Source: a virus
DNA: 35,576 nt
Direction: 5' to 3' (one strand)
IMG/VR virus record: IMGVR_UViG_3300048597_000618
Span: 1 to 35,576 of that record
The notes beneath the pieces are model-generated. The model had not been told where the DNA came from. It saw only the letters and a program-made list of their open reading frames with translations, and did not search any database. Positions 7,681-14,725 of the stretch are shown piece by piece (the stretch's first letter is position 1; each line of letters begins with the position of its first letter). A program made the position numbers and the translations under genes.

Positions 7681-7710
7681 AACCCCGCCCGCAAAGGCGG
7701 GGTTTCTCTC
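7681..7710 (+). terminator. Intrinsic terminator after small hypothetical gene
   Basis: A perfect 9-bp stem, AACCCCGCC (7681-7689) and GGCGGGGTT (7696-7704), with a 6-base loop CGCAAA and a pyrimidine/T-rich tail TTTCTCT. It lies 25 bases beyond the stop codon of the 7425-7655 gene. Confidence 0.8.
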
Positions 7711-7855
7711 TGAGTGAGGGCCATTTGCGCGCCTCAGGACCGATCGCACCTAGGCTGATCCGGATCAACCGCGATAGGGAGCGCGGACCGGATCAGGCGA
7801 GCTTTGCGGACCCCTTTCGGAGACGATCCCGAATCCGCCACGTCCAAAATCCTTC

Positions 7856-7885
7856 GGCCCCGCTTCAAAGGCGGGGCCTCATTTC
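7856..7885 (+). terminator. Second intrinsic terminator-like hairpin
   Basis: A perfect 8-bp stem, GGCCCCGC (7856-7863) and GCGGGGCC (7871-7878), with a 7-base loop TTCAAAG, followed by TCATTT. The right arm shares AAAGGCGGGG with the hairpin at 7681. No gene ends just upstream, so it may end a small RNA or back up the first terminator. Confidence 0.65.
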
Positions 7886-8102
7886 TGAACCAGTGCGTTG
7901 GCCGATCCGTCTCGCCGCAACGCATGGATGCCATCGCCGCGAACACGGCGTTCAGGCGCGCTCGGATTGGCCGGACGCGTCGAACTTCTGGCGCGACAAC
8001 TGAAACGTTTCCGGGCACCTTTCCTGGCATGCTGGCGCGTCACGGGTTGAGACGATCGCACTAGGTTCTTCCCCGGCCCTGACGGGTGCGGGGGGCAAGG
8101 GC

Positions 8103-8208
8103 GCGAACCTCCGCCAGCGACAGACTGAAATTCAAGGTTCGCAGTTCGCGGGTTCGCGGTTCGCAGGTTCGCACCCGGCGCCTCGCGAACCTTTGCTGGT
8201 TGCGAACC
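8103..8208. repeat. GGTTCGC tandem and inverted repeat cluster
   Basis: Five head-to-tail units occupy 8136-8173 (GGTTCGCA, GTTCGCG, GGTTCGCG, GTTCGCA, GGTTCGCA), giving an alternating 15-base super-period. Inverted copies GCGAACC lie at 8103-8109, 8185-8191 and 8202-8208. The last direct unit and the copy at 8185 can pair as a 7-bp hairpin with a 12-base loop, and 8198-8208 is itself a palindrome (GGTT-GCG-AACC). The cluster covers the region 20-126 bases before the ParB-like start, so an operator or a ParB-type binding site is a reasonable inference. Confidence 0.65.
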
Positions 8209-8228
8209 TTCGCACTCATGGAAAGCCA

Positions 8229-8969
8229 ATGCTGACGATCGAGACCCGGCCGATCGACCGGCTGATCCCCTATGTCCGAAACGCGCGGACCCACCCGGCC
8301 GAACAGGTGGCCGCTATCGCCGGCTCGATCGCCGAGTTCGGCTTCGTGAACCCGGTGCTGATCGGATCGGACGATGTGATCATCGCCGGCCATGGGCGTG
8401 TGCTCGCCGCCGAGCGGCTCGGCCTGACCGAGGTTCCGGTGATTGTGCTGACCCATCTCAGCGATGCACAGCGCCGGGCGCTGGTCATTGCCGACAATCG
8501 AATCGCCGAGAATGCCGGCTGGGACGATGAAATGCTCAAGGCCGAGGTCGCAGCCTTGCATGAGGCCCAGTTCGATCTCGATCTGCTGGGGTTCGCCGAG
8601 GAGGAACTGGGCGCCTTGCTCGACGGACTCGACGATGGCGGCGAGCACGGGTCGCCATCTGCCGAGGGCGATGACGAACAGGATTCGGCGCCGAGCACCG
8701 AATCTTCAAGCCTGGCCGACCGCTTCGGAATTCCGCCCTTCAGCGTTCTCGATGCCCGCAAGGGCTGGTGGCAGGATCGCAAGCGGGCGTGGATCAATCT
8801 GGGCATCCGCTCCGAACTCGGTCGCGGCGCCGCGCCTGGCGGATCGCCGAGGCCTCTTGATCGCAATTGGAAGGGCGGCGGCGTGCCGGCAAACATGAAG
8901 CTCGGCAAAGGGCTGATCCCGCAGCTGGACGCCGCGAAGGGCCGCAAGACTGGGGGCGCCGATGGCTAA
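8229..8969 (+). CDS. ParB/Srx-fold protein paired with DNA methyltransferase
   Basis: A 246-aa protein with an N-terminal ParB-like nuclease/CTPase fold (residues about 1-95): IDRLIPYVRNARTHP, GSIAEFGFVNPVLIG, the family-defining GHGRVLAAERLG, then a DNRIAENAGWDDEMLKAEV helix that is typical of ParB domains attached to DNA methylases. A long acidic, Ser-rich linker (about 135-165) leads to FGIPPFSVLDARKGWWQDRKRAW, a block commonly found at the N-terminus of phage adenine/cytosine methyltransferases, so this and the next gene probably form one functional unit split in two. The ATG at 8229 has GGAAAG just upstream; a TTG at 8193 is a weaker alternative inside the repeats. Its stop overlaps the methyltransferase start by 8 bases. 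Confidence 0.88.
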   Translation: MLTIETRPIDRLIPYVRNARTHPAEQVAAIAGSIAEFGFVNPVLIGSDDVIIAGHGRVLAAERLGLTEVPVIVLTHLSDAQRRALVIADNRIAENAGWDDEMLKAEVAALHEAQFDLDLLGFAEEELGALLDGLDDGGEHGSPSAEGDDEQDSAPSTESSSLADRFGIPPFSVLDARKGWWQDRKRAWINLGIRSELGRGAAPGGSPRPLDRNWKGGGVPANMKLGKGLIPQLDAAKGRKTGGADG

Positions 8970-9942
8970 GGGTCTCGCCCGCACCTTCGGCCAGGATCTG
9001 ATGCGCGGGGAACACATCGTTGGTGAGAAACCAACCGAAAAAACGAACGGTGGCGTGCTCATGCCGTCGCATACGTCCGGTGATCCGAGCTTCTACGCGA
9101 AGAAGCGCGCGAAAGAGGCCGAGCTTGGCCGCGCGCTGACGACAGAGGAGTTTCTCGACCAGCACTATGAGGCATCGGATGCTCCAACGGCTTCAGGCAC
9201 CTCAATCTTCGATCCCATCATCTGCGAGATCGCCTATCGCTGGTTCTGTCCGGCCGGCGGAATGGTGCTCGATCCCTTCGCCGGCGGCTCAGTGCGCGGC
9301 ATCGTCGCCTCGCGTCTGGGGCGGCGATACGTGGGTATCGAATTGCGGGGCGAACAAGTCGCGGCGAACCGGGAGCAGCTCCATCTGGCGGGGGAGCCGA
9401 CGCCGGAATGGCGCCAGGGCGATGCGCGGCACACCGCGACGATCGCCGCCGACGTGAACGCCGACCTGATCTTTTCGTGCCCACCCTATTGGAATCTGGA
9501 ACGCTACTCCGACGATCCGGCCGATCTCTCAACGATGACGGTCGAAGCCTTTTTCTCCGCTCAGGCCGCGATCATCGCCGCCGCGATCGCCAGACTGCGA
9601 GACGACCGCTTCGCCGTCTGGGTCGTCGGCGATGTCCGCGACGCGGGCGGCTTTTATGTGAATCTGCCCGGTCGAACCATCGATGCCTTCGAGAAGGCGG
9701 GCGCCAAATTCTACAACGACGCGATCCTTGTGACCTCTGTCGGCTCGCTGCCGATCCGGGTCGGCCGGCAGTTCACGGCTGCGCGCAAGCTCGGCCGGAC
9801 GCATCAGAACATCCTCGTCTTCGTGAAGGGAGATCCGCGCAAGGCAACGGATGCCTGCGGGGAAGTCGAGTTCGGCGATGACGAGCTTGGCGGTGGAGAT
9901 GGCCAGGACGACGACGCAAGCGATGGGGAGGACGAGCAATGA
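8962..9942 (+). CDS. SAM-dependent DNA methyltransferase (N4/N6 amino type)
   Basis: A 326-aa DNA amino-methyltransferase. Motif I (SAM binding) is VLDPFAGGS, residues 102-110, with the acidic adenosine-binding residue in YVGIELRGEQV (about 123-133). The catalytic motif IV is S172-C-P-P-Y-W177, closer to the SPPY form of N4-cytosine enzymes than to the DPPY of N6-adenine enzymes, but substrate cannot be assigned from this alone. The motif order I then IV gives an alpha/gamma-like arrangement. The C-terminal tail is strongly acidic (GDDELGGGDGQDDDASDGEDE). No restriction endonuclease gene lies nearby, so it is a solitary methylase that may protect phage DNA from host restriction. It overlaps both neighbours (ATGGCTAA upstream, ATGA downstream). 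Confidence 0.9.
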   Translation: MAKGLARTFGQDLMRGEHIVGEKPTEKTNGGVLMPSHTSGDPSFYAKKRAKEAELGRALTTEEFLDQHYEASDAPTASGTSIFDPIICEIAYRWFCPAGGMVLDPFAGGSVRGIVASRLGRRYVGIELRGEQVAANREQLHLAGEPTPEWRQGDARHTATIAADVNADLIFSCPPYWNLERYSDDPADLSTMTVEAFFSAQAAIIAAAIARLRDDRFAVWVVGDVRDAGGFYVNLPGRTIDAFEKAGAKFYNDAILVTSVGSLPIRVGRQFTAARKLGRTHQNILVFVKGDPRKATDACGEVEFGDDELGGGDGQDDDASDGEDEQ

Positions 9943-10655
9943 TCGCGCCCATCGTCCGAGAGCATGAAGGCATCTTGGTGGTGCGCGACGACCTCTTCGC
10001 CGGCGGGACCAAGGCCCGCTTCATGCCGATGCTGTTCGAAGGCGCGGAGGAAGCCGTCTATGCCAGCCCCGCCGAGGGCGGCGCGCAAACCGCGCTGGCG
10101 ACGGTCGCTCGGCGCCTCGGCAAACAAGCGACCGTCTTCGTGGCGGCGCGGGCGAAGCTGCACCCGCGCACACTTGAGGCCGCTCGCCTCGGCGCGCGTA
10201 TCGTACCCGTCCGGCCCGGTTATCTGTCGGTCGTCCAAGCGAGGGCGCGCGAGCACGCCAAACGGAACGGCGCACGCCTTGTGCCGTTCGGCGCCGACCT
10301 TCCGGAAGCGATCGCCTGTATCGCGGCGGCTGCGGGTGCGACGGGTATCGATCCTGACGAGGTCTGGTGTGCGGCGGGCTCAGGCGTTTTGGCGCGGGCG
10401 CTCGCTGCAGCCTGGCCCCGCGCCCAGCGTCATGTCGTTCAGGTTGGACGCGAACTTCGCTCCGGTGATGTCGCCGGAGCCAAGATCCACTGTTACCCGA
10501 AGTCCTTCGCTGCAATCGCGGCGATCCGACCGCCCTTCCCGTCCGATCCTCACTACGATGCGAAGGCGTGGGAGATGCTTGCGGCCCGCCCGAGGGATCA
10601 GATCGGCGCTAGCCGCATCGTCTTCTGGAATGTTGCTGGGCCGGCGAAGCTTTAG
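9939..10655 (+). CDS. PLP fold-type II (ACC deaminase-like) protein
   Basis: A 238-aa protein resembling a shortened tryptophan synthase beta/ACC deaminase-fold enzyme. The N-terminal VVRDDLFAGGTKAR matches the family's RDDLxGGNKxR, making K25 the likely PLP Schiff-base lysine. SPAEGGAQTALATVARRLG (43-61) corresponds to the substrate/cofactor SxGNxxxAxA loop, and the Gly/Ser turn CAAGSGVLARALA (144-156) could bind the PLP phosphate. At 238 aa it is well below the usual 320-340. It is coupled to the methyltransferase by an ATGA overlap, so it probably acts with it. A role in amino-acid-derived base modification is an inference; a regulatory or degenerate enzyme is also possible. Confidence 0.7.
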   Translation: MIAPIVREHEGILVVRDDLFAGGTKARFMPMLFEGAEEAVYASPAEGGAQTALATVARRLGKQATVFVAARAKLHPRTLEAARLGARIVPVRPGYLSVVQARAREHAKRNGARLVPFGADLPEAIACIAAAAGATGIDPDEVWCAAGSGVLARALAAAWPRAQRHVVQVGRELRSGDVAGAKIHCYPKSFAAIAAIRPPFPSDPHYDAKAWEMLAARPRDQIGASRIVFWNVAGPAKL

Positions 10656-10745
10656 GAGTGGAGCTCGCACTGGGAACACCGCTGCCATGTCGGAGTTTCA
10701 TGTCGCAGGCGCAGCGTTCGGCTGCGGCCAGCTGTGGAGCACGTC

Positions 10746-10928
10746 ATGGACAAGGATCGTATCAAGGGTTCGGCCAAGCAGGCCAAAGGCGCCATCAAGG
10801 AAGCGGCGGGAAAACTGACCGGCGATGCCAAGCTGAAGGCGGAAGGCAAGGCCGACAAGACGGCCGGCAAGGTTCAGAACGCGGTAGGCGGCCTAAAGGA
10901 TTCCGTCCGTAAGGCGGTCGGCAAGTAA
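10746..10928 (+). CDS. CsbD-family stress protein
   Basis: A 60-aa, highly charged, cysteine-free protein of the CsbD family. The typical start DKDRIKGSAKQAKGAIKEAAGK is followed by repeats of [A/G]-K-L-x-G-D-A-K-L-K-x-E-G-K-A-D-K, ending GGLKDSVRKAVGK. Family members are abundant in stationary-phase and stress responses, but their molecular role is unknown. The ATG at 10746 is preceded by GGAG at 7 bases; a GTG at 10734 would add four residues. It stands alone, 90 bases after the modification cassette and followed by a strong hairpin, so it is probably an independent cargo gene expressed in the lysogen. Confidence 0.85.
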   Translation: MDKDRIKGSAKQAKGAIKEAAGKLTGDAKLKAEGKADKTAGKVQNAVGGLKDSVRKAVGK

Positions 10929-10950
10929 CGCCTCAGTGTCAAAATGATCG

Positions 10951-10996
10951 ACGGCCCGCCCGAGGTGCATCCTCGGCGCGGGCCGTGTCGTTTCTG
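10951..10996. terminator. Long hairpin terminator, possibly bidirectional
   Basis: ACGGCCCG-CC-CGAGG (10951-10965) pairs with CCTCGG-CG-CGGGCCGT (10971-10986) around a TGCAT loop, followed by GTCGTTTCT. It separates the rightward CsbD gene from the leftward gene ending at 11025, so it may serve both. The 11 bases TTTCTGAACCA after it also follow the hairpin at 7856. Confidence 0.7.
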
Positions 10997-11024
10997 AACC
11001 ACCGCAGGGTCGGCGCGTGCTTGG

Positions 11025-11543
11025 CTAAGCTGCCTGCCGAGCCTGGAGGGCGAGAACGGCAAGGTCGCGGTACCGCGCCATCGCCTTGGGGCTCGTGGAG
11101 ATCGGCTTGATCTCGGTCGCCTTCAGTCCGGCGACATCCCCCGCCTTCACCAGTTCGACCAGCTTCTCCAGCTTGGCGCGGTAGCGCTCGTGCGTCGGCT
11201 TCGAGAAGTCCGGCGGGGCCGGCAAGGTCCCGGCTGCCGCGATTTCCAGAACGGCCTTGCGCTTGCCGACCTTCGCCGTCCTGGGCGCTGGTTTGGGCTC
11301 AGGCGCGGCTGGCGGCTTCGGCTTGGCGGCTTTCTTCGTGCCGGTCGGCGCTGTCACCTGCTGAGCGGCGAGCTTCTTCGCCGCGGCTTTGCCTACCGGA
11401 CGCCACGCATAGCGGCCGTCGGGCGCTTCGTAGATCTCGAACGCACCCGGCTTCATGCCGGAGCTGAGAGCGGCCCGCCCGGCGTTGGACTTGAGCGCAT
11501 AGCTCGTTGTGTTGGCGGTGGTGGTGGTCTTCTTCTTGGACAT
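11025..11543 (-). CDS. Basic Ala/Pro/Lys-rich hypothetical protein
   Basis: A 172-aa basic protein of unknown function. Three parts are visible: an N-terminal low-complexity start MSKKKTTTTANTTSYAL leading into a compact segment (about 18-57, ending APDGRYAWRPVGKAAAKKL); a disordered Ala/Pro/Lys linker (about 60-98); and a C-terminal helical module DFSKPTHERYRAKLEKLVEL...GLKATEIKPISTSPKAMARYRDLAVLALQAR, which I recall from other alphaproteobacterial accessory proteins. Such linkers occur in nucleoid-associated proteins, but no DNA-binding motif is clear. AAGGAGAAG precedes the ATG by about 7 bases. It lies 14 bases downstream of the leftward gene 11558-11803, so the two form an operon. Confidence 0.75.
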   Translation of the reverse strand: MSKKKTTTTANTTSYALKSNAGRAALSSGMKPGAFEIYEAPDGRYAWRPVGKAAAKKLAAQQVTAPTGTKKAAKPKPPAAPEPKPAPRTAKVGKRKAVLEIAAAGTLPAPPDFSKPTHERYRAKLEKLVELVKAGDVAGLKATEIKPISTSPKAMARYRDLAVLALQARQAA

Positions 11544-11557
11544 AACTCACTTCTCCT

Positions 11558-11803
11558 TCAGGGCTGGGGAACGAGGGCCGCACGGCCCTCCTGGGTGACG
11601 CCGTAGATCAGCGGGCGGCGCGCGCCGGGATGTTCGGCAAGCAGGCGCATCGCCTCGATGCGCGCCGCCTTGAGGGTCGATGCGCTGGCTTTCGCGTAGC
11701 GCCCCGTTCCTAGAAACAGCGCGACATCGAACCGTATGGCCCGTGCCAGCGTCGCTTCGTTGGCGAGGTCGGCCGGGTGGGTTTTGCGTCTGCTTCGGCT
11801 CAT
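11558..11803 (-). CDS. Small basic hypothetical protein
   Basis: An 81-aa basic helical protein of unknown function starting MSRSRRKTHPADLANEATLARA. The start at 11803 is chosen over a TTG at 11911 because GGAG lies about 9 bases before it and because the longer form would run into the start of the terminase small-subunit gene. A central helix-rich stretch (LARAIRFDVALFLGTGRYAKASASTLKAARIEAMRLL) and the end LIYGVTQEGRAALVP, which resembles a winged-helix tail (as in 'YaLTpeGra'), suggest a small DNA-binding protein. First gene of the leftward pair placed between early and late genes. Confidence 0.65.
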   Translation of the reverse strand: MSRSRRKTHPADLANEATLARAIRFDVALFLGTGRYAKASASTLKAARIEAMRLLAEHPGARRPLIYGVTQEGRAALVPQP

Positions 11804-11910
11804 TCCGTTTGCTCCGTCGTTGATCGGCGAGGCGGAGACAGGCTCGAGGAATTTCACCGAGCAACTGGTAAGTCGCTGGGATTGCTCAGTATTTTTAGGA
11901 GTTATCGACA
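11804..11910. promoter_or_regulatory. Divergent gap before late (packaging) operon
   Basis: A 107-base gap between the leftward small genes and the rightward terminase genes, where the late promoter would be expected. GAGCAA at 11859-11864 and TTGCTC at 11882-11887 form a 6-bp inverted repeat with a 17-base spacer, a possible regulator site. TATTTTT lies at 11890-11896 just before the AGGAG of the small terminase gene. No confident -35 box is seen. Confidence 0.4.
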
Positions 11911-12540
11911 ATGGGGGTGTCGCGCAGGGCCTATGCCCGCCATCGCGGCGTCTCCGAGATGGCGGTGCGCAAGGCGATCGCCTCAGGGCGCCTCATCCTT
12001 GAACCCGACGGCACCATCGATCTTCAAAAGGCCGACGCCGCCTGGGCGTCCAGATCAGATCCGAACAGAGCACGCGGCCCCACGCCCTCTCCCCCAAGGG
12101 CCGCCGTGCGCTCGCCTCCGCCGCCTCCCTCCCGGGCGGCGGAGGCGACGGCGAACACCAACGCGCCCGAGCGGCCCGTGCCCCTGGCGGCCGTCGAAGC
12201 CGTGCGCGAAACCTTGCGTGAGCATGGCGAGCCGGCGCCCGCCGCCGGCGGCATGACCTTTGTCCAGGCCCGAACCGCCAATGAGGTGATCAAGGCGCAG
12301 GAGCGCCGTATCCGCCTCGGCAAGCTCAAGGGCGATCTCGTCGATCGGGCTCGGGCCGTCGCGACCGTCTTCGCGCTGGCGCGGCGGGAACGCGATGCCT
12401 GGGTGCAATGGCCGGCGCGAATCGCCGCGCTCATCGCCGCCGAACTGCAAGTCGATCCCCATCCGCTCGAACAGGCGCTGGAGAACCATGTCCGGCGCCA
12501 TCTTGAAGAGCTTGCCGGGATCGCCGTCGAACTCCGCTGA
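11911..12540 (+). CDS. terS: Terminase small subunit (Nu1-like)
   Basis: A 209-aa DNA-packaging small subunit that recognises the phage cos/pac site and recruits the large subunit. The N-terminus (about 1-50) is an HTH of the Nu1 type: SRRAYARHRGVSEMAVRKAIASGRLI with a wing EPDGTIDLQKADAAW. A Pro/Ala-rich linker (about 55-100) leads to a helical oligomerisation region (MTFVQARTANEVIKAQERRIRLGKLKGDLVDRARA...) and a C-terminal helix bundle. AGGAG lies 10 bases before the ATG. It overlaps the large subunit by 53 bases, as expected for a packaging pair. The length and context match lambda-type small terminases from proteobacterial prophages. Confidence 0.85.
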   Translation: MGVSRRAYARHRGVSEMAVRKAIASGRLILEPDGTIDLQKADAAWASRSDPNRARGPTPSPPRAAVRSPPPPPSRAAEATANTNAPERPVPLAAVEAVRETLREHGEPAPAAGGMTFVQARTANEVIKAQERRIRLGKLKGDLVDRARAVATVFALARRERDAWVQWPARIAALIAAELQVDPHPLEQALENHVRRHLEELAGIAVELR

Positions 12541-14506
12541 CGGCTACGAGGGAGAGCACGAGATCCGCCAGGCATGGCGGCGCGGCCTTGCACCCGATCC
12601 CGCCCTGACCGTCTCGCAATGGGCGGATCGCTACCGCTTCCTTTCGTCGCGCGCCTCGTCGGAGGCCGGGCGCTACCGCACGGACCGCACGCCCTACATG
12701 CGCGCGATCATGGACGCGCTGTCGCCGTCCCATCCGGCGCGTCGGATCGTCTTCATGAAGGCGGCCCAGGTCGGCGCCACGGAGGCCGGCAACAACTGGA
12801 TCGGCTACTGCATTCATCAGGCGCCTGGTCCGTTCCTCGCCGTCCAGCCCACGACCGATCTCGCCAAGCGGCTGTCGCAGCAGCGCGTCGATCCGCTAAT
12901 CGAGGAAAGTCCTGATCTCAGGGACCTCGTGATGCCCGCGCGCACGCGCGACAGCGGCAACACGGTCCTCGCCAAGCGCTTCGCCGGCGGCCAGCTGGTC
13001 CTCACCGGCGCCAACAGCGCGGTGGGCTTGCGCTCGATGCCGGCGCGCTGGCTCTTCCTCGACGAAGTCGATGCCTATGACGGCGATGTCGATGGCGAAG
13101 GCGATCCGATCGCGCTCGCCGAAGCCCGGACGCGAACCTTCGGCCATCGCCGCAAGGTGTTCATCGCCTCGACACCAACGATACGAGGTCTCTCGCGCAT
13201 CGAGCGCGAGTACGAAGCCAGCGACCAGCAGCGCTTCTTTCTTCCGTGCCCGTTCTGCCACGCAATGCAGGCGCTTCGGTTCGAGCGCCTGCGCTGGGAG
13301 AAGGGCGAAGCGGACGGTGCCGCTTATCATTGCGAAGCGTGCGAACGGCCGATCGCCGAGCACCACAAGACGGCGATGCTGGCCGGCGGTGAGTGGCGGG
13401 CGACTGCCGAGAGCGCCGATCCGCATGTCATCGGCTTCCACATCTCCGGGCTCTATTCGCCCGTGGGTTGGCTGTCGTGGTCGCAGATCGCGCGGGAGTG
13501 GGAGGCGGCCCAAGGCAACGACGCCGCCCTGAAGGCGGCCCGCAACACGCTGCTGGGGGAAACCTGGACCGAGCGCGGCGAGGCGCCGGACTGGCAGCGC
13601 CTCTACGAGCGGATCAAGGATCACGCTCTCGGCCAGGTACCGCTCGGTGGCCTGATCCTGACCGCCGGCGCCGACGTCCAACACGACCGCATCGAAGTCG
13701 ATATCTGGGCCTGGGGCCGCGGGCTCGAAAGCTGGCTGGTCGATCATGTCGTCCTTGAGGGCGACACGTCCCGCGCCGAGGTCTGGGCGGCTCTCACGCG
13801 GCTGACAAGCGCCACATGGGTGCACGAATCCGGGGCAGCGATGACGATCGCCCGTGGTGCGATCGACTCCGGCGATGGAAGGTCCACCGCGCAGGTCTAT
13901 TCCTGGGTGCGCAAATTCGGCGTCGGAGTATGGGCGGCGATCAAGGGCGTCGATGGCTACGACCGCTCGGCACCGGTCGATGGTCCTAGCTATGTCGATG
14001 CGACCGAACAGGGCCGCAAACTGCGCCGCGGCGTAAAACTCTGGAAGGTCTCGGTCGCGGTCTTCAAATCGGAGACCTACCGCTTCCTTCGCCTCGACCG
14101 GCCGACCGACGAAGATCTGCGCGACGGCATCGCGTTCCCGGACGGGTTCATCCACCTCCCCGAAGGGATCAGCGCCGAGTGGGTCAAGCAGCTCACTGCC
14201 GAACAGCTGACCACCGTCCGCGACCGCCGGGGCTTCTCGAAACTCGAATGGCGCCAGATGCGCGAGCGCAACGAAGCGCTCGATAATCGCGTCTACGCCA
14301 GGGCGGCCAGCTGGCTGCTCGGCATCGACCGCTGGAATGACGAGCGCTGGCGGGCTCTCGAAGCCCAGGTCGCGCCGCGTCCCGAAGAAGACCTGCCGCT
14401 GTTCGCCGATGTCGCAGCCGGCTCGGAACCTCATGCGGCCGGTCGGGTCAGGCGCTCGCGCGAGCGCGGCGGCCGGCGCGTCTTTCGTCCCAGCTATCTG
14501 GATTGA
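12488..14506 (+). CDS. terL: Terminase large subunit (lambda gpA family)
   Basis: A 672-aa DNA-packaging motor and endonuclease. The ATPase domain has a deviant Walker A FMKAAQVGATEAGNN (about 89-103), as in the gpA family, and Walker B/catalytic carboxylate LFLDEVDAYDGD with D192 and E193. A zinc-ribbon-like pair C254/C257 (CPFC) and C282/C285 (CEAC) follows. The C-terminal RNase-H-like nuclease begins with LTAGADVQHDRIEVDIWAWG, where D396 is the likely metal ligand. The start at 12488 has GGAG 5 bases before it and overlaps the small-subunit gene; an earlier start at 12395 would only add out-of-family residues. The C-terminal tail is Arg-rich. Confidence 0.96.
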   Translation: MSGAILKSLPGSPSNSADGYEGEHEIRQAWRRGLAPDPALTVSQWADRYRFLSSRASSEAGRYRTDRTPYMRAIMDALSPSHPARRIVFMKAAQVGATEAGNNWIGYCIHQAPGPFLAVQPTTDLAKRLSQQRVDPLIEESPDLRDLVMPARTRDSGNTVLAKRFAGGQLVLTGANSAVGLRSMPARWLFLDEVDAYDGDVDGEGDPIALAEARTRTFGHRRKVFIASTPTIRGLSRIEREYEASDQQRFFLPCPFCHAMQALRFERLRWEKGEADGAAYHCEACERPIAEHHKTAMLAGGEWRATAESADPHVIGFHISGLYSPVGWLSWSQIAREWEAAQGNDAALKAARNTLLGETWTERGEAPDWQRLYERIKDHALGQVPLGGLILTAGADVQHDRIEVDIWAWGRGLESWLVDHVVLEGDTSRAEVWAALTRLTSATWVHESGAAMTIARGAIDSGDGRSTAQVYSWVRKFGVGVWAAIKGVDGYDRSAPVDGPSYVDATEQGRKLRRGVKLWKVSVAVFKSETYRFLRLDRPTDEDLRDGIAFPDGFIHLPEGISAEWVKQLTAEQLTTVRDRRGFSKLEWRQMRERNEALDNRVYARAASWLLGIDRWNDERWRALEAQVAPRPEEDLPLFADVAAGSEPHAAGRVRRSRERGGRRVFRPSYLD

Positions 14507-14511
14507 GCGTC

Positions 14512-14724
14512 ATGACCCTCGAAGAGATGACGGCGCGCCGCGATGCGCTGCTCGATGCGCGCTATCGCGGCGTCCGCACGGTGGAGATCGAAGGCCGGCG
14601 CGTGACCTACGCGACCGATGCCGAGTTCGCCGCTGCGCTCGCCGATCTCGAACGCCGCATCACGCTGAAGGACAAGGGTACACGCCGGCGCATCGTTCGC
14701 ACGTCGTCGTGCAAGGGCCTCTGA
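14512..14724 (+). CDS. Head-tail joining protein gpW-like
   Basis: A 70-aa protein with the length and pattern of lambda gpW, which closes filled heads before tail attachment: an N-terminal helix MTLEEMTARRDALLDARYRG, a beta hairpin VRTVEIEGRRVTYAT, a second helix DAEFAAALADLERRIT and a basic tail. Its position between the large terminase and the portal gene is exactly that of W in lambda. The ATG at 14512 is used; a TTG three codons earlier overlaps the terminase stop and cannot be excluded. Confidence 0.85.
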   Translation: MTLEEMTARRDALLDARYRGVRTVEIEGRRVTYATDAEFAAALADLERRITLKDKGTRRRIVRTSSCKGL

Positions 14725-14725
14725 C

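Larger units (their letters stand above)
7656..8228. other. 573-base stretch without a convincing gene
   Basis: This holds two intrinsic terminator hairpins (7681-7710 and 7856-7885) and a GGTTCGC repeat cluster (8103-8208). Several short open frames exist in both directions, but they run through the hairpins, lack Shine-Dalgarno sequences and have Arg/Pro/Thr-rich translations with no recognisable family, so I leave them out. The piece between the hairpins (7711-7855) could carry a short non-coding RNA ending at the second hairpin, but no promoter is evident. An ATG at 8218 opens a five-codon frame that overlaps the ParB-like start at 8229. Confidence 0.5.

Noticed and set aside
7804-8064. 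An 86-codon rightward frame in the gene-poor stretch
   Set aside because: It reads through the hairpin at 7856-7878, has no ribosome site, and has an Arg/Thr-rich translation without a recognisable domain.
8136-8173. CRISPR or microsatellite expansion
   Set aside because: The units are 7-8 bases in tandem with inverted copies nearby, which fits protein-binding sites better than either.
12896-14434. A 512-codon leftward frame opposite the large terminase
   Set aside because: It is antisense to a clear terminase with all motifs. Long antisense frames are expected in GC-rich DNA, and its translation matches nothing.
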